Positions 21,021 through 29,103 of a stretch of 40,442 bases of DNA are shown here, piece after piece. The stretch lies in contig CAMWXD010000036.1 of assembly GCA_947178105.1 (NCBI GenBank), positions 1 through 40,442 on the forward strand, in the 5' to 3' direction. A program made the translations under genes and the position numbers. Below the pieces are notes generated by a model. That model ran no database searches and was not told the origin of the DNA. It was given only the letters and a program-made list of their open reading frames with translations. The first letter of the stretch is position 1, and each line of letters opens with the position of its first letter. This stretch comes from an uncultured Eubacterium sp. Lineage in GTDB: Bacteria; Bacillota; Clostridia; Lachnospirales; Lachnospiraceae.

Positions 21021-22846
21021 TTGTCCTGTCTTCCTCCTCTCAATACACCGCATCCGTGGCGGTCACAGCGCAGGCAGCGGCTTGCTTCCTGCAATGCTTC
21101 TTCATCGCTCATCGTATATTCGATGCCCTCAAAGTTATCTTTGCGCGCCCAGGATTCTTTTTCTCCGAGGTTCACGCGGCCGCATGGGATTTTATCATTT
21201 AACAGTGGTTCCGGTATTTCCACATCCACGGAAATGGCATGGTGAAAGCCTAAAAATTCATCGATATTTGCCGCTGCTGTTTTGCCTGCTGCAATCGCCT
21301 TGATCACAGTTGCAGGCCCTGTCACACAGTCGCCGCCCGCATACATACCTACCCGGTTTAATTCGCCGTAAGCATTTGCAAGGAGTTGTCCGCGCTTTGT
21401 TGCGATGCCTGCTTTTTCAAACGGCGCAGACACAATATCCTGCCCGACTGCCATCAAAATCACATCGCATTCTAAGCGTTCCTCTGTCTTATCCGCTTTT
21501 CGCGGCGAAGGCCGCCCGCCCCTTACTGTGCCGATAATCTGCGGCTGTACCCACAGCGCCTTTGCGTTTCCGGCGTCGTCTGCTTCGATGCGCAGCGGCG
21601 CTTTCAGCGTCAGCAGCTCAATGCCTTCTGCAATGGCGCCTTCCACTTCCGCAGGGAGCGCGGTCATATCTTCTTTGCGCCGGCGGTAGACGATGCTGAC
21701 AGTCTTTGCCCTGGAGCGGATCGCTGTCCTTGCACAGTCCATTGCCACGTTGCCGCCGCCTACGACGATCACGCGCTTTCCGCTGAAATCAGGATATTTG
21801 TCGTCTCCGATTTCACGCAGCATTTCCACTGCTGAAACAACGTTGCCGCTGTCCTCTCCTTCCAGGTTCAGCCGTTTTTCTGCGTGTGCCCCGATCGCAA
21901 CAAAGATGGCGTCGTATGTATCATTGATTTCGCTTAGCTCCTCGGTGCCGACAGCAGTACCCAGCTTTACTTCCACGCCGGTCGAAAGAATCGCGTCGAT
22001 ATCTTCTTTCAGCCTTTCCCGCGGGAAACGGTAGTTTGGAATGCCGTAACGCAGCATCCCGCCAAGCTGTGCCTTTTCTTCAAAAATAACAGCCTGATGA
22101 CCCATTAGCTGTAAGAAATAAGCCGCAGTAAGCCCAGCCGGGCCGCCGCCGATAATCGCGATTTTTTTGCCGGTCGGCTTTGCACATGCCGGAACTGGAA
22201 CTTCGCTGGCGTGCGCCCTGTCCATAATGTAATGCTTCATGCCGCGGATATTAATGGCGTCGTCAATCATCGTGCGCCGGCACCTGGTTTCACATGGGTG
22301 CTCACAAATCAGCGCACAGGCTGTCGGGAACGGGTTGTCCTTGCGGATCAGGCGTACGGCATCCGCACAGCGCCCTTCCCCGGCAAGTGCGATATAGCCC
22401 GGAATGTCGACGTTTGCCGGACACAGCGTCACGCATGGGATCGGCTGCTCGAAGGTGCCTGTACACTGATGCTCCTGTACATGCGAGATATAATCTTCCT
22501 TGAAGCCCTCAAACCCTGCCAGCACCATGCGCGCTGACTCAAAGCCGATCGCGCAGTCTGCTGAATTTTTGATATTGACCGCTGTATGCTCAATCAGCTC
22601 CAGCGTATCCATTGTTGCCGTATTGTCCAGGACGCTTTCCAAAAGCTCCTCCAAGATACCCAGCCCAATGCGGCACGGCACGCATTTTCCGCAGGTCTGC
22701 GCATGGCAGACTTTCAAAAATGCAAGCTGCATATCGACCGGACAGACGCCTGGCGGATTTGCGATGATACGCTGCGTAAATTCTTTCATCAGTTTTTCTG
22801 TGGTAGAATTTACCTTGTCCGTGGAAATTACTGATAACCTGCTCAT
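21014..22846 (-). CDS. Hydrogenase-linked flavoprotein: NuoF C-terminal-like domain fused to a GltD-like NAD(P)H oxidoreductase
   Basis: The protein has 610 residues. The N-terminal about 120 residues match the C-terminal iron-sulfur domain of NuoF/HydB (QTCGKCVPCRIGLGILEELL). A GltD/NfnB-like part follows: an Fe-S domain (CVTLCPANVDIPGY; ICEHPCETRCRR), an FAD-binding GGGPAGLTAA, and a second Rossmann motif, VVGGGNVAMDCART, for NAD(P)H. The C-terminus has CLRCDRHGCG. It is cotranscribed with HydA, overlapping its start by 7 bases. It probably passes electrons between NAD(P)H and the hydrogenase; possible flavin-based bifurcation with ferredoxin is inference. GGAGGAAGGAT precedes the ATG. Confidence 0.85.
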   Translation of the reverse strand: MSRLSVISTDKVNSTTEKLMKEFTQRIIANPPGVCPVDMQLAFLKVCHAQTCGKCVPCRIGLGILEELLESVLDNTATMDTLELIEHTAVNIKNSADCAIGFESARMVLAGFEGFKEDYISHVQEHQCTGTFEQPIPCVTLCPANVDIPGYIALAGEGRCADAVRLIRKDNPFPTACALICEHPCETRCRRTMIDDAINIRGMKHYIMDRAHASEVPVPACAKPTGKKIAIIGGGPAGLTAAYFLQLMGHQAVIFEEKAQLGGMLRYGIPNYRFPRERLKEDIDAILSTGVEVKLGTAVGTEELSEINDTYDAIFVAIGAHAEKRLNLEGEDSGNVVSAVEMLREIGDDKYPDFSGKRVIVVGGGNVAMDCARTAIRSRAKTVSIVYRRRKEDMTALPAEVEGAIAEGIELLTLKAPLRIEADDAGNAKALWVQPQIIGTVRGGRPSPRKADKTEERLECDVILMAVGQDIVSAPFEKAGIATKRGQLLANAYGELNRVGMYAGGDCVTGPATVIKAIAAGKTAAANIDEFLGFHHAISVDVEIPEPLLNDKIPCGRVNLGEKESWARKDNFEGIEYTMSDEEALQEASRCLRCDRHGCGVLRGGRQDKW

Positions 22847-22899
22847 ATCCTTCCTCCTGTTATTTTTTGTATAGTTCTGAAAAATTATGACAACTTTTT

Positions 22900-22928
22900 C
22901 TTATAGTGTAAACGAAAATTTGTTACAA
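22900..22928 (-). promoter_or_regulatory. Promoter of the hydrogenase operon
   Basis: On the minus strand: -35 TTGTAA (22928-22923), 17-bp spacer, -10 TATAAG (22905-22900), about 55 bases before the start codon. The -35 box lies inside TTGTTACAATG (22920-22930, plus-strand reading), which is repeated at the EFR1 promoter. Confidence 0.55.
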
Positions 22929-22971
22929 TGCAACAAAAAAAGAAAAAAGCAAGGCAAAGGCAGCGTCTAAT

Positions 22972-23006
22972 CGTTACTGTGAGCACCGAAGGTGTGAACA
23001 GTAACG
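22972..23006. repeat. Perfect 9-bp-arm palindromic hairpin after the Rrf2 gene
   Basis: CGTTACTGT (22972-22980) pairs with ACAGTAACG (22998-23006). Inside, CACC and GGTG form a second short stem around GAA. It starts two bases after the Rrf2 stop codon. On the minus strand T-rich sequence follows only about 35 bases further, so it is not a classical terminator. The form fits a dispersed REP-like palindrome or an mRNA 3'-end stabiliser. Confidence 0.6.
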
Positions 23007-23007
23007 T

Positions 23008-23448
23008 TTAATCAAGCTTTTGCTGTATGCGGTGATAATCGGAAAGAATCGTTTCTAGTGTAATATTTTTCAGGCTTTCACATAAATCGCTTCTGATTTT
23101 TTGATAAGAGCAATCCAATACGTTATGGATATTTTTACCTATGGGGCATAATGGCGAGGGCATCGGGTGGATGCCGATGAGCTTCGAAATAAAGTCTGGC
23201 TCGATCGCGCTGCCTATGCGGTATAAGGTGATCTCGTCCGGCGGGCAGTTCAGCGTTGCGCCGCCGGTTCCAAATTTTACAGACAGGATGCCGTCTTTTC
23301 GCAGGGAGCTTATAATCGTTCGGATTGTGACAGGATTGCTTCCGGTAGATAAGGCTAAAAGGTCACTCGTTACCTTTTTCTGTTCTCCGTATTCATAAAT
23401 AAAAATAAGGCAATGAATGGCGACAGAACATTTCGTACTGATGTGCAT
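23008..23448 (-). CDS. Rrf2-family transcriptional regulator
   Basis: The protein has 146 residues. The N-terminal winged helix (MHISTKCSVAIHCLIFIYE; TGSNPVTIRTIISSLRKDGI; wing FGTGGATLNCP) is typical of Rrf2 proteins. Three Cys in the C-terminal half (PLCPIG, LDCSYQ, SDLCES) could hold an iron-sulfur cluster or act as thiol sensors, though the spacing (12 and 10) differs from IscR/NsrR. GGGAG precedes the ATG. Its position between the hydrogenase operon and the EFR1 gene, whose promoters share a motif, suggests it controls one or both in response to redox or Fe-S status. That link is inferred. Confidence 0.85.
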   Translation of the reverse strand: MHISTKCSVAIHCLIFIYEYGEQKKVTSDLLALSTGSNPVTIRTIISSLRKDGILSVKFGTGGATLNCPPDEITLYRIGSAIEPDFISKLIGIHPMPSPLCPIGKNIHNVLDCSYQKIRSDLCESLKNITLETILSDYHRIQQKLD

Positions 23449-23542
23449 GACGTTTCTCCCTTCCAGGTTAAATGGCTGTGTGCATCACAGGTGTATCAGT
23501 AATACGATTAGAGTGTAACATATTTGCGCATTGCTGTAAATG

Positions 23543-23571
23543 TTGACATGACACCTTGTGCTTGTTACAAT
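23543..23571 (+). promoter_or_regulatory. Strong promoter of the EFR1 gene with motif TTGTTACAATG
   Basis: -35 TTGACA (23543-23548), 17-bp spacer, -10 TACAAT (23566-23571), close to consensus. The -10 lies inside TTGTTACAATG (23562-23572), identical to the motif at the hydrogenase promoter. Related TGTAAC/TGTAAA elements lie at about 23514 and 23536. A regulator bound here would block RNA polymerase. Confidence 0.65.
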
Positions 23572-23604
23572 GGTGTAAATCTAAAAATTACAGGAGGAAT
23601 AACG

Positions 23605-24375
23605 ATGAAAGTCTCACAAATTACGTTCAGCCCGACCGGGGGAACGGATAAAGTTGCACAAATCATAACAAAAGCATGGGGAATGCCTGTCAATAAAATC
23701 GATTTATCCAATCCAGACGTGAACCCATCCTCAGTTTGTTTTGGAGCAGAAGATCTTGCGGTGCTTGCGGTGCCTTCTTACGGAGGGCGCGTTCCCCGCC
23801 TTGCCGCGCAGAGAATGGCTAACATAAAGGGCAATCAGGCGCGGTGCGTCCTTGTTTGTGTCTATGGAAACAGGGCATATGAGGACACTTTGACAGAATT
23901 AAACGATCTGGCAGAAACATGCGGTTTTCAGGTAGTTGCGGCAATCGCCGCCATAGCCGAGCATTCGATTATGCACCAGTATGCAGCGGGCAGGCCCGAT
24001 GCGAAGGACAAAAGCGAGCTAAGCTCTTTTGCAAAAAAAATTCTGGATAAGATCAACGGCAGTCATATGGAGGTTTCAAAGCTGCAAATTCCAGGGAACC
24101 GCCCTTATAAAAAAGCAGGCGGAGGCGGATTGGTGCCAAAAGCGGGCAAAACCTGTATAGGCTGCGGGCTTTGCGCGAAACATTGCCCGGCACAGGCAAT
24201 CAGCAAAAAAAATCCAAAGGAAACAGACAGTAAAAAGTGCATTTCGTGTATGCGCTGTGTCGTACAATGTCCGCAGTCAGCCCGCAAAGTGAATGGCGCC
24301 ATGGTTTCTGCTGCGGCATTAGCAATGAAAAAAGCCTGTGCTGGAAGAAAAGAAAATGAGTTGTTTATTTCATGA
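23605..24375 (+). CDS. EFR1-type flavodoxin-ferredoxin protein
   Basis: The protein has 256 residues. The N-terminal flavodoxin-like domain (about 1-160) starts with FSPTGGTDKVA, the FMN phosphate loop of the EFR1 family, and has VPSYGGRVP. The C-terminal part has two [4Fe-4S] motifs, CIGCGLCAKHCP and CISCMRCVVQCP. Such proteins carry electrons in anaerobes; the acceptor is unknown. AGGAGG at 23592-23597 fixes the ATG at 23605 rather than an upstream in-frame ATG at 23524, which would lie ahead of the promoter. It is closed by a strong terminator. Shared promoter motifs link it to the hydrogenase operon. Confidence 0.85.
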   Translation: MKVSQITFSPTGGTDKVAQIITKAWGMPVNKIDLSNPDVNPSSVCFGAEDLAVLAVPSYGGRVPRLAAQRMANIKGNQARCVLVCVYGNRAYEDTLTELNDLAETCGFQVVAAIAAIAEHSIMHQYAAGRPDAKDKSELSSFAKKILDKINGSHMEVSKLQIPGNRPYKKAGGGGLVPKAGKTCIGCGLCAKHCPAQAISKKNPKETDSKKCISCMRCVVQCPQSARKVNGAMVSAAALAMKKACAGRKENELFIS

Positions 24376-24424
24376 ATGATTTTGTTTGAGATCATAGCAA
24401 GGGTTTTTTTAGAGACAATCAAAG

Positions 24425-24479
24425 AAAGCTGCAAGGCTATCCCCTGTTTGCCGTAGGAGATAGCCTTGCAGCTTTTTTT
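24425..24479 (+). terminator. Strong rho-independent terminator
   Basis: AAAGCTGCAAGGCTATC (24425-24441) pairs with GATAGCCTTGCAGCTTT (24459-24475) and is followed by a T-run. It ends the EFR1 transcript. The A-run on the other side may allow use in both directions. Confidence 0.9.
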
Positions 24480-24504
24480 CTCTTCTGAAAGTATGACAAT
24501 AGCT

Positions 24505-24534
24505 TTGCAAAAACTTCTCAGTTGAAAATATAAT
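24505..24534 (+). promoter_or_regulatory. Promoter for the pyrE-purE run
   Basis: -35 TTGCAA (24505-24510), 18-bp spacer, -10 TATAAT (24529-24534). A leader of about 125 bases follows before the pyrE ATG. I see no convincing PyrR-binding element or attenuator in it. Confidence 0.55.
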
Positions 24535-24666
24535 GTCAGTATGGTAGAATTAGGAAAATATCAAATGATTTTTCTGGCTGCGCAGCAACGAAAGAGACAT
24601 AGAACCATCTGTATGAGGAAGCAGGAATAAGCCAAAAAGCCTATAAATAAAGGAGAAAATAATTTT

Positions 24667-25344
24667 ATGGAACAGTACAAAAAAGAATTTATTGAGTTTA
24701 TGGTAGACAGTGATGTGTTAAAATTCGGGGAGTTTGTATTAAAGAGCGGGCGCAAGTCGCCGTTTTATATGAATGCAGGCGGCTATGTGACCGGGACGCA
24801 GCTTATGAAGCTGGGTGAATATTATGCGAAGGCGATCCATGCGCATTATGGGGATGATTTTGATGTTTTATTCGGGCCGGCGTATAAGGGGATCCCGCTG
24901 AGCGTTGCGACAACGATTGCGTATGCGGATTTGTACGGCAAGGACATCCGTTACTGTTCAAACCGGAAAGAGGTAAAGGATCACGGCGATGCCGGGATTT
25001 TGCTGGGGAGCAGCCTAAAGGACGGCGACCGTGTGGTGATGATTGAAGATGTCACGACGTCGGGGAAGTCCATTGCGGAGACGTTTCCTATTTTAAAGGC
25101 ACAGGCGGATGTGCAGGTTCTTGGGCTGATCGTTTCGTTAAACCGGATGGAAAAAGGGATGGGCGGAGAAAAGAGCGCGTTGGATGAGATTCGGGAGCTG
25201 TACGGGTTTGAGGCAAATGCGATTGTTACGATGCAGGAGGTGACAGAGTATTTATACCAGATGCCGCACAATGGAAAAATGATCATTAATGATACATTAA
25301 AAGCTGCGATTGACGCATACTATGAACAGTATGGTGCTAAATAA
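24667..25344 (+). CDS. pyrE: Orotate phosphoribosyltransferase
   Basis: The protein has 225 residues. It converts orotate and PRPP to OMP, the fifth step of pyrimidine synthesis, in the cytoplasm. The PRPP-binding loop is VVMIEDVTTSGKS, the substrate region LKSGRKSPFYMNAGG is near the N-terminus, and FGPAYKGIPLSV is the phosphate loop. The flexible catalytic loop region has CSNRKEVKDHGDAG. This matches the type I enzymes of Clostridia. AGGAG at 24651-24655 precedes the ATG at 11 bases. It stands alone here without other pyr genes and is followed by an overlapping vanZ-like gene. Confidence 0.95.
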   Translation: MEQYKKEFIEFMVDSDVLKFGEFVLKSGRKSPFYMNAGGYVTGTQLMKLGEYYAKAIHAHYGDDFDVLFGPAYKGIPLSVATTIAYADLYGKDIRYCSNRKEVKDHGDAGILLGSSLKDGDRVVMIEDVTTSGKSIAETFPILKAQADVQVLGLIVSLNRMEKGMGGEKSALDEIRELYGFEANAIVTMQEVTEYLYQMPHNGKMIINDTLKAAIDAYYEQYGAK

Positions 25345-25855
25345 TATTGAGGAATGTGAATTGAATTATAAAAAGCATAAAAAAGGATACCGAATGGCGG
25401 CTTGGCTGCTGTTTTGCCTTTATCTGGTCTCTATGATTTATTTTTTGTTTTTTGCGGAAAGTATGGGAAGGACTTTGGTCGGGCGGGAATACCATTATAA
25501 CCTGGTGCCGTTTAAGGAAATTCATCGTTATCTTACTTATTTTGATGTGATCGGGCCTTATACCGTATTTTTAAATATTGCTGGAAATGTGCTGGCGTTT
25601 GTGCCGTTTGGGCTGTTTTATCCGCTTTTGTCGCGCAGGAGCCGCAGCCTGTGGAAGGTGACGCTGATCAGCTTTGAGGTGAGCCTTCTTGTGGAGCTGA
25701 TTCAGCTTGTTACGAGAGTGGGAAGCTGTGATGTGGATGATATGATCCTGAATACGCTGGGCGGGATCGTAGGATATTTGTGTTTTAAAATGATGTTCCA
25801 CTGGCACAGGATGGAGCTGAAAGGGGCTTTGGATGAAGAAAAAACAACGGGCTGA
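25331..25855 (+). CDS. VanZ-family membrane protein
   Basis: About 174 residues and four to five membrane segments (LLFCLYLVSMIYFLFF; FLNIAGNVLAFVPFGLF; FEVSLLVELIQLVTRVGSCD). The motif NLVPF, then NxxGNxxxFxPFG and E-x-x-Q, closing with DVDDMILNTLGGIVGY, defines the VanZ/teicoplanin-resistance-like fold. Function in most members is unknown; the original VanZ gives slight teicoplanin resistance. The start is uncertain: ATGs at 25322 and 25331 overlap the end of pyrE and lack a clear ribosome site, while a TTG at 25364 follows GAGG. Confidence 0.85.
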   Translation: MVLNNIEECELNYKKHKKGYRMAAWLLFCLYLVSMIYFLFFAESMGRTLVGREYHYNLVPFKEIHRYLTYFDVIGPYTVFLNIAGNVLAFVPFGLFYPLLSRRSRSLWKVTLISFEVSLLVELIQLVTRVGSCDVDDMILNTLGGIVGYLCFKMMFHWHRMELKGALDEEKTTG

Positions 25856-26168
25856 TAAAAATTATAAATTTTCCGGCAAAAAGCATTCCGGCCCTGGTAC
25901 GGCGGCATTGGTGTTTTCCTTTGTGCCGCTGGCACTGTTTTTTTATGCAGTATCGGTCTCTTATTTGAGAGGCGGGCAGGCGCCGGCAAAGATCGGGTGC
26001 ATTGGAATTGCGGCGGTGTTGTCCGCGTTATGGACGCTGCGGATATCGGTAAGGGAAGCGCGCAAGGAGAATATAAGGAAAAAGGTACCGGTCACCGGGG
26101 CTGTGCTGTCAGTGCTGATGCTGGCGGGATGGACAGCAGTTTATGTAATAGGATGGATTGGATTATGA
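25833..26168 (+). CDS. Small membrane protein, DUF6142-like
   Basis: The protein has 111 residues: a basic N-terminus (MKKKQRADKNYKFSGKKHSG) and three hydrophobic segments (about 24-45, 53-68, 88-108). This matches DUF6142 proteins of Lachnospiraceae, which have no assigned function; the family name is from memory. It overlaps the VanZ-like gene by 23 bases and the aminopeptidase by 4 (ATGA), so it is in one coupled unit with them. Confidence 0.7.
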   Translation: MKKKQRADKNYKFSGKKHSGPGTAALVFSFVPLALFFYAVSVSYLRGGQAPAKIGCIGIAAVLSALWTLRISVREARKENIRKKVPVTGAVLSVLMLAGWTAVYVIGWIGL

Positions 26169-28324
26169 GTTATCGAGATATTTATGCAGCAGGACATGCG
26201 CTTGCAGCAGAGCGGTTTGCGCTTGTCTGTGAGCGGATCCGGGAGGCAGCGCAGGCACCGGAGACACAGGAGCAGTTTGCGGATTATTTTAAAAGGACAG
26301 CGGCATTTATCCTGCTTACGGTGGATGTTTTTAAGATGCAGCAGGAGGGAGCGCTGGAGCATCGTTCGATCGAGGAATGCGAGGCATTAAACAGGCGGCT
26401 TTATGCAGATCTATTACCGTGCCAGGAGCAGAGGAGGGAAACGGCTGACACACTGCCAGGGCAAAGACAGGATGGCGCAACGGCGGCTAAAGAGCCATGC
26501 TACGAGTATAGCTACGCGAACCCTTCGTATGCAGTGCAAAAGCTGGGCAGCGAATATGGCGGGATGCTGTGCTTTTTATATGCGGAATGCCGTGCCTTGA
26601 TTGCTTATGCATTTGAGGGCAGATTGTCGGATATGACGATTTTGCTGGAACTGTTTGTGGAGATTTATACGTGTTTTTGTGATGTAGACGGTACGGATGC
26701 GGAAGCGGTCAGGCAGATTTTATACTGGCATTTCCATGATTACAGTGAGATTCTGGTGGCACAGAGCGTACGGGAAGGGATTGACCCGCAGCTAGATTTT
26801 TTTACAGGGATTGTGCGTGAGTCTGACCTGGATGATTTGTCTTACCTGTATCGGTATGGAGAGTATATTTCGGAAAATGAGCGCAAAAGCGCACAATACC
26901 TGTTAAGCCTTTCGGATGATAAGATTCAGGCAATGGCGGATACGTTTACCGAGGGCTACCGGATTGGATTTGAGGTGACCGGGAAAGACTTGTCTAAGAA
27001 AAAGACAGTCAGCATCCATTATGCAATCGGGTTTGAGCGTGTCGTGCGCAGGGTCATGGAAAACTTTGCAAAGCTTGGATTGGAGCCGATTGTATTTCGG
27101 GATGCGGTATCTTCCATGGGAAACCGGGGACATGGCAAGCGCGGATGTTATTCTACGGCGGCAAACCGCCAGTTTGACTACGACCACCGCAATGACAGTG
27201 CGTATTATCTGGACAAGGCGTTTGTGGAACGCAGGCTGGAGGTGCTGCGGGATGCCTATGAGACATACAGGGAGCTTGCAACCGTTTTCGGCGGGCCGGC
27301 GGTGCAGGAGGTGTTTGGAGAGCAGCCGTTTGCACCGGAAAATAAAAAGGAAGCGGCACATTATGATGAAAAACAGCAAAAGCTGCTCGTCTATTATGCA
27401 AATCAGGCGGGGCAGATTACAAACCGGTATATCAAAGGGGAAGAGCGCAGCTATACGATTATAGCGTACCCGCTGCCTGCGATCGGACGGGATTATAAGG
27501 AGATTTTTGCAGAGACGGTAAGGATCAATACGCTTGATTATATGCTGTACCGGAATATGCAGCAGAAGCTGATCGATGTGCTGGACAGGGCGGAGCGTGT
27601 GCATATTACAGGCAGGGGCGGCAACCGCACCGATCTGTATGTATCGATCCGAAGGCTTGATGATCCGAATAAGCAGACAGCCTTTGAAAACTGCGTGGCG
27701 GATGTGAATATTCCGGTCGGGGAGGTATTTACATCGCCGGTTTTAAAAGGGACGTCCGGCGTGCTGCATGTGACAGGTGTTTATTTGAATGAGCTGTTTT
27801 ATAAAGATCTGGAGCTTGTCTTTACGGACGGAATGGTTACGGATTATAGCTGCGCCAATTTTGCGGATCCGGCTGAAAACAGGCGCTATATTCGGGAAAA
27901 CGTGCTGATGCAGCATGATACGCTGCCGATGGGAGAGTTTGCAGTCGGGACAAATACGGCTGCATACCGCATGGCGAGGGATTATCAGATTGCGGATAAG
28001 CTGCCGATTTTAATTGCAGAAAAGACCGGGCCGCATTTTGCAGTCGGGGATACGTGCTATTCCCATGCAGAAGATACAAAAGTATACAATCCAGACGGAA
28101 AAGAGATCGTGGCAAGGGAGAACGAGGTCTCCATGCTGCGCGCAGAGGATGTATCCAAGGCGTATTTTAACTGCCATACGGATATTACCATTCCTTATGA
28201 TGAGCTGGATGAGATTACAGTAATTTTGCCGGATCGCGGTACGATCGATGTGATCCGGGATGGGAAATTTGTTGTGCCGGGGACAGAGGTGCTGAACGTT
28301 CCGCTGTCTGAGCCGGAAAAATAA
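26165..28324 (+). CDS. M29-type (thermophilic-like) metal aminopeptidase
   Basis: The protein has 719 residues from ATG 26165, which overlaps the previous stop (ATGA); the longer in-frame extension to 25997 is not supported. The C-terminal about 370 residues carry the M29 fold. The metal-site motifs visible are PVGEVFTSPVLKG, MGEFAVGTNTAAY, EKTGPHFAVGDTCYSHAED and ENEVSML. M29 enzymes are cytoplasmic dinuclear-metal exopeptidases that remove N-terminal residues. The N-terminal half is an additional helical domain of unknown role. The standard M29 enzyme has about 410 residues, so this is the long variant. Confidence 0.8.
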   Translation: MSYRDIYAAGHALAAERFALVCERIREAAQAPETQEQFADYFKRTAAFILLTVDVFKMQQEGALEHRSIEECEALNRRLYADLLPCQEQRRETADTLPGQRQDGATAAKEPCYEYSYANPSYAVQKLGSEYGGMLCFLYAECRALIAYAFEGRLSDMTILLELFVEIYTCFCDVDGTDAEAVRQILYWHFHDYSEILVAQSVREGIDPQLDFFTGIVRESDLDDLSYLYRYGEYISENERKSAQYLLSLSDDKIQAMADTFTEGYRIGFEVTGKDLSKKKTVSIHYAIGFERVVRRVMENFAKLGLEPIVFRDAVSSMGNRGHGKRGCYSTAANRQFDYDHRNDSAYYLDKAFVERRLEVLRDAYETYRELATVFGGPAVQEVFGEQPFAPENKKEAAHYDEKQQKLLVYYANQAGQITNRYIKGEERSYTIIAYPLPAIGRDYKEIFAETVRINTLDYMLYRNMQQKLIDVLDRAERVHITGRGGNRTDLYVSIRRLDDPNKQTAFENCVADVNIPVGEVFTSPVLKGTSGVLHVTGVYLNELFYKDLELVFTDGMVTDYSCANFADPAENRRYIRENVLMQHDTLPMGEFAVGTNTAAYRMARDYQIADKLPILIAEKTGPHFAVGDTCYSHAEDTKVYNPDGKEIVARENEVSMLRAEDVSKAYFNCHTDITIPYDELDEITVILPDRGTIDVIRDGKFVVPGTEVLNVPLSEPEK

Positions 28325-28363
28325 ATGCATTCAAAGGACAGGATACAAAAGGGAGGATTTGAG

Positions 28364-28864
28364 ATGGCAAAGGTTGGTATTGTAATGGGTTCAGATTCGG
28401 ATATGCCGGTGATGGCAAAGGCTGCGGATGTATTAAAGCAGCTTGGCATTTCCTATGAAATGAGGATTATTTCGGCGCACCGGGAGCCGGATGTATTTTT
28501 TGATTATGCAAAGACAGCGGAAGAAAGAGGGCTGAAAGTCATTATTGCAGGAGCCGGGATGGCGGCGCACCTGCCGGGGATGTGCGCGGCGATTTTTCCG
28601 ATGCCTGTCATCGGGATCCCGATGCATACGACATCTTTGGGCGGCAGGGACTCACTGTATTCGATTGTGCAGATGCCAAGCGGCATCCCTGTGGCGACGG
28701 TTGCGATTAACGGGGGCGCGAATGCGGCGCTTTTGGCTGCAAAAATCCTGGCTGTCTCAGACGACGCGCTGCTGCAAAAGCTGAAAGGCTATGCAAAAGA
28801 CATGAAAGCGCAGGTGCAGGCAAAAGATGAAAAATTGCAGGCATGTGGATATGAAAAGTATTGA
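28364..28864 (+). CDS. purE: N5-carboxyaminoimidazole ribonucleotide mutase
   Basis: The protein has 166 residues. It performs the carboxyl shift that yields CAIR in purine synthesis. The signature GSDSDMPVM at the N-terminus, SAHREPD with the catalytic His, and GAGMAAHLPGMCAA plus PVIGIPM are all present, as in class I PurE. GGGAGG at 28350-28355 fixes the ATG at 28364 over an upstream ATG at 28325. PurK, the usual partner, is not adjacent. A terminator follows 140 bases later. Confidence 0.95.
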   Translation: MAKVGIVMGSDSDMPVMAKAADVLKQLGISYEMRIISAHREPDVFFDYAKTAEERGLKVIIAGAGMAAHLPGMCAAIFPMPVIGIPMHTTSLGGRDSLYSIVQMPSGIPVATVAINGGANAALLAAKILAVSDDALLQKLKGYAKDMKAQVQAKDEKLQACGYEKY

Positions 28865-29003
28865 AAAAGCAGTATAGACAAATCGTATGGAATTGCGGAT
28901 ACAAAGCCTAACCCCTGCGTATCTGCATGTGAAAACCGCATAGGGCAGATGTACTGACCGGAAGGAAGCATGAAGGAAAGAAGAAGTCTGAAAGCATGAT
29001 TTA

Positions 29004-29074
29004 CCGTAAAACAGGTAGATTCTTTTTGGTATTGCAAAAACCGGCAGAGAATCCTGTTTTACGGTTTTATTTTT
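29004..29074 (+). terminator. Rho-independent terminator after purE
   Basis: CCGTAAAACAGG (29004-29015) pairs with CCTGTTTTACGG (29053-29064), with inner pairing of GATTCT and AGAATC, followed by TTTTATTTTT. It separates purE from hydF. Bases 28865-29003 show no further gene. Confidence 0.85.
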
Positions 29075-29103
29075 GAATTTTACTATAGAATAGGAGGCGG
29101 GGC

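Noticed and set aside
24535..24666. Riboswitch or PyrR attenuator in the pyrE leader
   Set aside because: No conserved fold or alternative terminator hairpin could be recognised.
26903..27604. 233-codon minus-strand frame
   Set aside because: Antisense shadow of the aminopeptidase with no motifs of its own.
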